Source: Gammaproteobacteria bacterium (lineage in GTDB: Bacteria; Pseudomonadota; Gammaproteobacteria; Pseudomonadales; Azotimanducaceae). From it: a stretch of 64,000 nt of DNA. Both the position numbers and the translations under genes were made by a program. The first letter of the stretch is position 1. Every line of letters starts with the position of its first letter. A model generated the notes under the pieces. It was not told where the DNA came from. It saw nothing but the letters and a program-made list of their open reading frames with translations, and did not search any database. The stretch spans positions 1-64,000 of the forward strand of contig JAPPGA010000063.1 in assembly GCA_028821515.1 (NCBI GenBank), given 5' to 3'. Positions 57,942 through 64,000 of this stretch are shown piece by piece.

Positions 57942-59213
57942 ATGACCGAGCACTGGACGAGATTGCCGGTTCGCAAGGGCGGGCATATGTCAGCCCGGAC
58001 GCGCGTTGAACAGAGTCCGGGCCTGTCGCGGCTGCTTGACGAGCGTCTGGCGACGTTGCCGGACCCGGTCAGGGGGATCACGACCGACGGCGCTGTGCGT
58101 AATGGACTGTTCCCTTTGGCCCCGACCGGCGTCTCGACGAAGCCGATCACCGATGCGGCGCAGACCTTTCTGCAGGCGCTTGGCGCCGAGCAACGCGCGC
58201 GAACCGTCCATTCGCTCGATGCCGATGAGTGGCGCACCTGGAACAATATTCATCCCAACTGCTGGCGCCATGGGATGATGCTGGAGGATCTGCCTGACCT
58301 GACCCGCAAGCTGGCGCTGGACCTGGTCGCTGCATCACTCTCCGCCCGGGGCTTCGAGCAGGCGCGCGACATCATGCGTCTGAACGGCCTGCTTGCCGTG
58401 GTCTCCGGGAGTCCGGACGAGTTCGGCGAGTGGCCGTACTTTCTTTCCATCTTCGGCGAGCCGTCCGACGCCGTGCCCTGGGGTTGGCAGCTCGATGGAC
58501 ATCATCTGAACGTCAACTGCATGGTGATTGGCGACCACCTGTTGATGACCCCGACGTTCATGGGATCCGAGCCGTGCGACGGGAGCGATGAGCTGTTGCC
58601 GGGTACCAGCGTCTTTGTTGCGGAAGAGCGGGCGGGGCTCGATCTCATCCGATCATTTGACGCGTCACAGCGTTCGAGAGCGGTCACACGGCCGTCCATT
58701 CACCCCGACGATCTGCCACAGGAACTCAAGCACCCTTTCGACGGCCGCATGGTGGGCGGGACCGGCCACGACAATGCGGTGGTGCCGTACGAAGGCGTCG
58801 TGGCCCGCGATTTGAGCGATGCCCAGCGACGACTGCTGCTGTCATTGGTCGGTACGTATGTCGGCTGGACCCGGGACCGTCACGCCGACATCAAGATGCG
58901 CGAGGTGGATGCCCACCTGGACGAAACCTGGTTCTCCTGGATGGGAGCGACGACCGACGACGGACCCTTCTACTACCGGGTACACAGCCCCGTGGTCCTG
59001 ATCGAGTTTGACCATCATCCGGGTGTGGTATTCGACAACCCGGTGCCGTCCCGGAACCACATCCACACGATTGTCCGAACGCCCAATGGGGGCGATTACG
59101 GGGTCGACCTGTTACGCCAGCACCATGAGCGCTATGACCACTCGCACGGTACCCACGAGCCCCGTCGTCAGTGGCACTGTTTCGACGCATTATTGGAGCT
59201 TCGCGAGGTTTGA
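57942..59213 (+). CDS. DUF3500 domain protein
   Basis: 423 residues, no signal peptide. Matches DUF3500: DEWRTWNNIHPNCWRHGMML, EPSDAVPWGWQLDGHHLNVN, SEPCDGSDELLPGTSVF, FSWMGATTDDGPFYYRVHSP and FDNPVPSRNHIHTIVRTPNG. The rich set of conserved His and Asp suggests a metal-dependent enzyme, but no activity is known to me. It begins at ATG 57942 with GGAGGCTGAG just upstream. The 226 bp before it hold no gene. It splits the usual folD-to-tig neighbourhood. Confidence 0.87.
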   Translation: MTEHWTRLPVRKGGHMSARTRVEQSPGLSRLLDERLATLPDPVRGITTDGAVRNGLFPLAPTGVSTKPITDAAQTFLQALGAEQRARTVHSLDADEWRTWNNIHPNCWRHGMMLEDLPDLTRKLALDLVAASLSARGFEQARDIMRLNGLLAVVSGSPDEFGEWPYFLSIFGEPSDAVPWGWQLDGHHLNVNCMVIGDHLLMTPTFMGSEPCDGSDELLPGTSVFVAEERAGLDLIRSFDASQRSRAVTRPSIHPDDLPQELKHPFDGRMVGGTGHDNAVVPYEGVVARDLSDAQRRLLLSLVGTYVGWTRDRHADIKMREVDAHLDETWFSWMGATTDDGPFYYRVHSPVVLIEFDHHPGVVFDNPVPSRNHIHTIVRTPNGGDYGVDLLRQHHERYDHSHGTHEPRRQWHCFDALLELREV

Positions 59214-59273
59214 CCGCCCATTTGGCCGCCAGTATGATTCGCGCGCTCAGCAGGGCAACGCTCAAGCGAATGG

Positions 59274-59350
59274 CGGGGTATGGCGCAGTCTGGCAGCGCG
59301 CCTGCTTTGGGAGCAGGAAGTCGGGAGTTCGAATCTCCCTACCCCGACCA
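59274..59350 (+). tRNA. tRNA-Pro (anticodon TGG)
   Basis: 77 nt with encoded CCA. Acceptor CGGGGTA pairs with TACCCCG, discriminator A. Anticodon stem CCTGC/GCAGG encloses loop TTTGGGA, so the anticodon is TGG (59308-59310). T-arm GGGAGTTCGAATCTCCC is intact. First of three tRNAs before tig. Confidence 0.96.
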
Positions 59351-59418
59351 CGAGTGCGGGCCCTCCCTGCGGAACGTGTGTCATGAGAAGTGGGTCATGA
59401 GAAGCGGCGACGCCGATT

Positions 59419-59495
59419 GCGCCCGTAGCTCAACTGGATAGAGCATCGGCCTTCTAAGCCGAGGGTTGCAGGTTCGAGCCCTGCCGGGCGTGCCA
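59419..59495 (+). tRNA. tRNA-Arg (anticodon TCT)
   Basis: 77 nt with encoded CCA. Acceptor GCGCCCG pairs with CGGGCGT (one G-T), discriminator G. D-arm GTAGCTCAACTGGATAGAGC, anticodon stem TCGGC/GCCGA with loop CTTCTAA, anticodon TCT (59453-59455), reading AGA/AGG. T-arm GCAGGTTCGAGCCCTGC is intact. Confidence 0.96.
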
Positions 59496-59563
59496 GTTTC
59501 ATGGCCGACTCGGCGGCATGCATGAGAGTCAAGACATACGCAGCGGCAGGAAGCCGCATCGAT

Positions 59564-59640
59564 GGTGGACGTAGCTCAGTCGGTAGAGCTCCGGATTGTG
59601 GATCCGGCGGTCGTGGGTTCAAACCCCATCGTCCACCCCA
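59564..59640 (+). tRNA. tRNA-His (anticodon GTG)
   Basis: 77 nt counting the extra 5' G (-1) that pairs with discriminator C73, the histidine identity pair. Acceptor GTGGACG/CGTCCAC. Anticodon stem CCGGA/TCCGG with loop TTGTGGA, anticodon GTG (59598-59600). T-arm GTGGGTTCAAACCCCAT. CCA is encoded. Confidence 0.96.
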
Positions 59641-59763
59641 AATCACCGCGCCTGTCCATGGACCAGGCGTTGGCTGGCCGGTCGAGTTGCCCGTTTACGC
59701 CCGAACAGACAGACTATGCGCAACGCGGCACTATCGCGGTGCGTGAACCAGGTTCCTGATCCG

Positions 59764-61110
59764 ATGGCACAAGCAGACTTGCAGGTTTCCCTCGAAAGCA
59801 CTGAAGGCCTGAAGCGGCGCATAAAGCTGTCGCTGCCCGCCCGATCGTTCGAGGATCGGGTTGCGGAAAGAACGCGTGTCGTGGCGCGGGAAGCCCGCGT
59901 TAACGGTTTCCGCCCCGGCAAGATGCCGGTGAAGGAGGCGAGCCGGAGGTTCGGTGCGTCGATCCGCCGCGAGGTCGCCGCCGACCTGATGCAGGAGAGC
60001 TTCTTCCAGGCGGCCGAACGGGAATCGTACGACATCGCCGGTCCGCCCGTGTTCGATCCGCCGGACCCCTCTGCCGGAGGGCAGTTCTCGTTCGTGGCGA
60101 CCTTCGAGGTCATGCCTGAAATCGAGGTCGCCGACCTTTCGGACATCCGCCTCGTGCGGCCGGAAGCCGAGGTCACGCAGGACGATATCGACGGGATGAT
60201 TCAGACCTTGAGGGAACGGAGCAGGAAGTGGGAGACCGCGGAACGCGCGGCGGAGGAGGGCGACCTGATCGTTGCGGACTTCACCGTCTCCGGGGAGGCC
60301 GCCGGCGATCCACGTATCCCGGGGAAGGATGCGAGATTCATCGTCGGCGGCGGCGGTGTGCTGGAGGATATCGACCAGGCCGTTCGCGGGATGTCCGTGG
60401 GCGAGACAAAGGAGTTCCCGGCAACGGTTCCGGAAGACTCGCCGGACGAGTCCCTGCGAGGCAGTGAACTCACGTGCGAGGTGGCCGTCACGGCAGTAGA
60501 AAAGCCTGTGCTGCCGCCCCTGGACGACGCGTTCTTCCGCACGCTCGGAGTCAGGGAAGGCGGCGAGCCGGCTTTTCGCGAGGAGATTCGCAAGGACATG
60601 CAGGCCCGGCTCGAGGCGGCGATCCGTCAACGGATGCAGGAGCAGGTGCTTGAGGCGATTGCCGATGTCCATGACTTCGCCTTGCCGGAAGCGCTGGTCG
60701 AGCGCGAACGTGCGCAGATGAGCGAGGATCTTCGCCAGCGCGTGGGACTCCCGGAGCAGTCGGAACAGCTCGAGCGGATAGGGGAACTCGTCGGCACAGA
60801 GGCGGAGAAACGGGTGAAGACGGGCCTGGTCATGAAGGCCATCGTCGCCCAGGAGTCCCTGACGCTTGATGCGAACAGGCTTCGCGAGCGGATCGAGGGC
60901 ATGGCCGAGAGGTACGAAAAACCCCAGGAGGTCATCGAGGCGTACTATGGCGATGAACGGTTATTGCAGTCGGTCGAACAAACCACGCTCACCGAGCAGG
61001 TCATCGATCATGTGGCCGGTCTGGCGAAGGTGGATACCGTGCAGAGCACGTTCCAGGACGTGATGTCCGGAAAGCCGGCATCGCAGGAAGGGGCCGAGGA
61101 ACAGGCATAG
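59764..61110 (+). CDS. tig: Trigger factor
   Basis: 448 residues. Ribosome-bound chaperone and prolyl isomerase. The N-terminal ribosome-binding domain carries [20 protein letters not shown] (the FRxGKxP signature, near residues 45-65). The PPIase domain (about 150-245) has [20 protein letters not shown] and [17 protein letters not shown]. The C-terminal helical cradle spans about 260-430. ATG 59764 ([11 protein letters not shown]) fits the family; the frame is open upstream over tRNA-His, which cannot be coding. Head of tig-clpP-clpX-lon. Confidence 0.96.
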   Translation: MAQADLQVSLESTEGLKRRIKLSLPARSFEDRVAERTRVVAREARVNGFRPGKMPVKEASRRFGASIRREVAADLMQESFFQAAERESYDIAGPPVFDPPDPSAGGQFSFVATFEVMPEIEVADLSDIRLVRPEAEVTQDDIDGMIQTLRERSRKWETAERAAEEGDLIVADFTVSGEAAGDPRIPGKDARFIVGGGGVLEDIDQAVRGMSVGETKEFPATVPEDSPDESLRGSELTCEVAVTAVEKPVLPPLDDAFFRTLGVREGGEPAFREEIRKDMQARLEAAIRQRMQEQVLEAIADVHDFALPEALVERERAQMSEDLRQRVGLPEQSEQLERIGELVGTEAEKRVKTGLVMKAIVAQESLTLDANRLRERIEGMAERYEKPQEVIEAYYGDERLLQSVEQTTLTEQVIDHVAGLAKVDTVQSTFQDVMSGKPASQEGAEEQA

Positions 61111-61184
61111 GAGCTGCTCCACCCCGGCTGGAGAACAAGCAGGCGCTTTCGGGTGCATCCAACAGGTTGAAGAGAGGTTTGGCA

Positions 61185-61835
61185 GTGAACGATCAGGATC
61201 GGACCATCAGGAACCTCGGGTTGATCCCGATGGTGGTGGAACAGAGCCCCCGTGGCGAGCGCGCATACGACATCTATTCCCGGCTGCTCCGGGACCGCAT
61301 CATCTTCATCGTCGGGCCGGTAGACGACAATGTCGCGAACCTGATTGTCGCCCAGTTGCTGTACGTCGTTTCCGAGAATCCCGAGAAGGACATTTCGCTC
61401 TACATCAATTCCCCTGGGGGATCGGTCACAGCGGGCCTCGCGATCTACGACGCCATGCAGTTCGTTTCGTGCGACGTGAACACCTGGTGCATCGGGCAGG
61501 CCGCCAGCATGGGCGCGTTCCTCCTCGCGGCCGGTGCGCCGGGCAAGCGCTTCGCGTTGCCCAATTCGCGCGTGATGCTCCACCAGCCGTCCGGGGGTTC
61601 CCGGGGCGTCGCCGCTGACATAGAGATTCAGGCGAGGGAAATCGTCTCGATGCGGCAACGGCTGAACTCGATCCTGGCGCAGCACACTGGACAGCCGATC
61701 GAACGCATCGCCGAGGACACTGACAGGGATTACTGGATGAGCCCCGAAGACGCCGTGGAGTACGGCATCATCGACAAGATCCATCACCCGCCGCCGAAAC
61801 TCAAGGCCGCACCGGACGGGGAGCCGGGGACTTGA
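61185..61835 (+). CDS. clpP: ATP-dependent Clp protease proteolytic subunit
   Basis: 216 residues. Serine peptidase that forms the 14-mer chamber used by ClpX. Triad: Ser108 in [15 protein letters not shown], His133 in [10 protein letters not shown], Asp181 in [10 protein letters not shown]. The propeptide-like N-terminus [20 protein letters not shown] precedes the conserved [20 protein letters not shown] 61185 is preferred because GAGAGG lies nine bases upstream; a TTG at 61167 is the alternative. Confidence 0.96.
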   Translation: MNDQDRTIRNLGLIPMVVEQSPRGERAYDIYSRLLRDRIIFIVGPVDDNVANLIVAQLLYVVSENPEKDISLYINSPGGSVTAGLAIYDAMQFVSCDVNTWCIGQAASMGAFLLAAGAPGKRFALPNSRVMLHQPSGGSRGVAADIEIQAREIVSMRQRLNSILAQHTGQPIERIAEDTDRDYWMSPEDAVEYGIIDKIHHPPPKLKAAPDGEPGT

Positions 61836-61943
61836 AACTTGGCGCGTTTGCAAGCATGGTTGAGACCCGAATGACCTGTCGCTGACTGGCGCGGGCGCAA
61901 GCCACACACAAAAAAGGCCACCAAAGAGGCAAGCGAGCACTGT

Positions 61944-63245
61944 ATGGCGGACCATCAACGGGGCAAGGGCAACGACTCGGGCAAACCGCTCTTCTGTTCC
62001 TTCTGCCACAAGAGTCAGCACGAAGTGCGCAAGCTGATTGCCGGCCCGGAAGTCTTCATCTGCACGGAGTGCATCGAGCTCTGCAACGACATCATCCGCG
62101 AGGAAGTCCAGGACAATGAGCAGGGGAAGGATGCCAACAAGTTGCCCGTTCCCCGGCAGATCAAGGACATCCTCGACATGTACGTCATCGGCCAGGAACA
62201 CGCGAAAAAGGTGCTTTCGGTCGCCGTATACAACCACTACAAGCGCCTGAACTCGACGGGGAAAGGGAACGGTAGTGCGGGCAACAGCGAAGATGTCGAG
62301 CTCTCCAAGTCCAACATCCTCCTGATCGGTCCGACGGGATGCGGCAAGACGCTCCTGGCGGAGACCCTGGCGCGGCTGCTGGATGTGCCCTTCACGATCG
62401 CCGATGCGACCACGCTCACCGAGGCGGGCTATGTCGGCGAAGACGTGGAGAACATCATCCAGAAACTCCTGCAGAAGTGCGAATACGATGTCGAGCGCGC
62501 GCAGGTCGGTATCGTGTACATCGACGAGATCGACAAGATTTCGCGCAAGTCCGACAATCCATCCATTACCCGCGATGTTTCGGGGGAAGGCGTCCAGCAG
62601 GCATTGTTGAAGCTCATCGAGGGCACGATCGCTTCCGTGCCACCCCAGGGCGGGCGCAAGCATCCCCAGCAGGAGTTCCTGCAGGTCGACACCGGCAACA
62701 TCCTGTTCATATGCGGCGGCGCCTTTTCAGGTCTGGACAAGGTCATCATCGATCGTTCAGACCGCAGCGGCATAGGATTCGGCGCGGAGGTCAGAACGGA
62801 GGTCTCGGGCAAGAATATCGGCGAGACATTGCGCCAGGTCGAACCCGAAGACTTGATCAAGTACGGTCTCATTCCCGAATTCGTGGGTCGCCTTCCGGTG
62901 GTGGCCACGCTCGAAGAACTCGATGTCGAGGCACTGATGCGGATCCTTACCGAACCGAAGAACTCCCTGACCAGGCAGTACGCGAAGCTGTTTGGCATGG
63001 AGGGTGCCGAAGTCGACTTCCGTGAAGGCGCGCTGCGGGCGGTGGCTCAGAAGGCCATGGAGCGCAAGACCGGCGCGCGGGGCCTTCGCTCCATCCTGGA
63101 ATCGGTGCTGCTCGACACGATGTATGACCTGCCGTCCTCCTCCGAATCCGTCGCCAAGGTCGTTATCGATGCGAGCGTCATCAATGGGGAAAGCAAACCC
63201 CTGTTGATGTATGAGAACCGCGCCAAGGCGTTGCCGAAGGAATGA
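61944..63245 (+). CDS. clpX: ATP-dependent Clp protease ATP-binding subunit ClpX
   Basis: 433 residues. AAA+ unfoldase that feeds ClpP. The N-terminal zinc-binding domain has four Cys ([27 protein letters not shown]). Walker [16 protein letters not shown]; Walker [13 protein letters not shown]; pore loop GYVGEDVEN; sensor and IGF loop region SGIGFGAEV for ClpP docking. [20 protein letters not shown] is the sensor-2 region. ATG start 108 bp after clpP. Confidence 0.97.
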   Translation: MADHQRGKGNDSGKPLFCSFCHKSQHEVRKLIAGPEVFICTECIELCNDIIREEVQDNEQGKDANKLPVPRQIKDILDMYVIGQEHAKKVLSVAVYNHYKRLNSTGKGNGSAGNSEDVELSKSNILLIGPTGCGKTLLAETLARLLDVPFTIADATTLTEAGYVGEDVENIIQKLLQKCEYDVERAQVGIVYIDEIDKISRKSDNPSITRDVSGEGVQQALLKLIEGTIASVPPQGGRKHPQQEFLQVDTGNILFICGGAFSGLDKVIIDRSDRSGIGFGAEVRTEVSGKNIGETLRQVEPEDLIKYGLIPEFVGRLPVVATLEELDVEALMRILTEPKNSLTRQYAKLFGMEGAEVDFREGALRAVAQKAMERKTGARGLRSILESVLLDTMYDLPSSSESVAKVVIDASVINGESKPLLMYENRAKALPKE

Positions 63246-63350
63246 CTTGCAGGGTCGACGAAGCGGGACCGTGGGACAACTGAGCAGGGCGCGGACCGCG
63301 GGCGGAGCGCGTGGTGTCAGACCGTCTGCCCTCCCGGGGTTTTGTTTGAA

Positions 63351-64000
63351 GTGAGCCAGGCGCCGTTACCGGTTCTCCCGCTTCGCGATATCGTGGCCTT
63401 TCCGCATGGCGTGCTGTCGCTGTTCGTCAGCACCGAGTCGTCCATCCTGGCACTCGAGGCGGCCCTGGCGGGAGACAAGCAGATTCTTCTCGTCGGCAAA
63501 CGCGATGCGGAGTGCGATAACCCAGGTCAGCGAGACCTGTTCGGTGTCGGTACGTCGGCGACGGTGCTGCAGCTGCTGAAACTGCCCGATGGCACGGTCA
63601 AGACGCTCGTGGAAGGAGTGGGCCGTGCCCGAATAGCCAGCGTGGTCGGCAATGGGCAGTACCTTGTCGCGCAGGTCGAACCAGAGGAAGAACCGCTGGT
63701 CGAATCGGCGATGGCCGAAGCCGTCATGCGCGCGGTTTCGTCGCAGTTCGACGCCTACGTGGAATCCGCGGCCCACGCGTCGAAGAAGGTCCCGCCGGAG
63801 ACGGTTTCCTCGGTGTCCTCGATCGATGAGCCGGGCCGCCTCATCGACACCATCGCGACGCAGCTCCCGTTCAAGCTTGAAGACCGCCAGGCCGTGCTCG
63901 AAGCGGTAGGGTTGGATGAGCGCATGCAAAGGATCATCGGGCTGATGGAAGCCGAGATGGCCCTCAATCGCCTGGAGAAGAACATTCGCGGGCGCGTCAA
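63351..64000 (+). CDS. lon: Lon protease, N-terminal part (runs off the window)
   Basis: Only the first 216 codons are in the window. The LAN substrate-binding domain is clear: PVLPLRDIVAFPHGVLSLFV near the start, LEAALAGDKQILLVGKRDAE, GTSATVLQLLKLPDGTVKTL, VEGVGRARI, then DTIATQLPFKLEDRQAVLEA. The AAA+ and Ser-Lys protease domains lie beyond position 64000. Start is GTG 63351 (VSQAPLPVLPLRD) or the TTG at 63342 three codons earlier; CGGGG stands upstream of both. Position after clpX is the classical order. Confidence 0.95.
   Translation, partial: MSQAPLPVLPLRDIVAFPHGVLSLFVSTESSILALEAALAGDKQILLVGKRDAECDNPGQRDLFGVGTSATVLQLLKLPDGTVKTLVEGVGRARIASVVGNGQYLVAQVEPEEEPLVESAMAEAVMRAVSSQFDAYVESAAHASKKVPPETVSSVSSIDEPGRLIDTIATQLPFKLEDRQAVLEAVGLDERMQRIIGLMEAEMALNRLEKNIRGRV

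Noticed and set aside
59643-59663. Hairpin CGCCTG/CAGGCG just after tRNA-His as a terminator
   Set aside because: No T-tract, and tig follows on the same strand, so read-through is at least as likely.
61008-62663. 551-codon minus-strand ORF opposite clpP and clpX
   Set aside because: Antisense to two strongly conserved genes; composition is that of a mirror frame.
1-64000. CRISPR arrays, rRNA genes, riboswitches, prophage or toxin-antitoxin loci
   Set aside because: No regularly spaced repeats, rRNA segments, recognisable aptamer cores, phage structural genes or known toxin pairs were seen on reading the window.

Overview
The window is a 64-kb piece of a GC-rich Gram-negative chromosome, most likely a gammaproteobacterium outside the Enterobacterales. 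The evidence is a complete RecBCD set, LolCDE, LpxH, MiaE, a FimV-type protein, and two gene blocks whose order is familiar from pseudomonad-like genomes: leuC-leuD-leuB-asd-fimV-truA-trpF-...-folC-dedD-cvpA-purF, and folD-...-tig-clpP-clpX-lon. Genus or order cannot be fixed from the sequence alone. Almost all of the window is ordinary, densely packed chromosome. GTG and TTG starts are common, and at least a dozen gene pairs overlap by four bases (ATGA, GTGA or TTGA), which suggests translational coupling.

Left end (1-4127): visibly poorer in GC and accessory in character. It holds a probable IS21-family end, a small membrane protein, a Sel1-repeat membrane protein, a decayed IS110 transposase, and a two-gene cassette of unknown function (2126-3687) that ends at a clear hairpin terminator.

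4128-15124 (minus strand): recC-recB-recD in one overlapping operon. Upstream lie a spermidine-synthase-like pair (membrane half and enzyme half as two overlapping genes) and an enoyl-CoA hydratase. 15280-22440: apbE, the lipoprotein-release ABC system lolC-lolD-lolE, a DUF2062 membrane protein, and the DNA-uptake channel comEC. 22517-30311 (minus): the most unusual region, three large genes that combine FG-GAP beta-propellers, TPRs, an ASPIC/UnbV domain and a membrane-anchored five-haem c-type cytochrome. I read it as a possible undescribed cell-envelope electron-transfer or surface complex.

30370-41234: a heterodimer-like pair of hot-dog dehydratases, sucC-sucD, htpG behind a probable heat-shock promoter, gpsA, a DUF4892 protein, prmB, aroC, a DUF3565-DUF1971 fusion, and an alpha/beta hydrolase. 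41445-54167: leucine, lysine/threonine and tryptophan biosynthesis (leuCDB, asd, trpF, trpBA) with fimV, truA, folC, dedD, cvpA and purF. accD, often found between trpA and folC, is absent; a 21-bp tandem repeat lies at that junction and is read as the start of folC.

54267-64000: DUF1289 protein, miaE, lpxH-folD, an NnrU-family membrane protein, a DUF3500 protein, three tRNAs (Pro-TGG, Arg-TCT, His-GTG), then the proteostasis block tig-clpP-clpX and the first part of lon, which runs off the right edge. I saw no CRISPR array, rRNA, complete transposon, prophage or recognised defence system.
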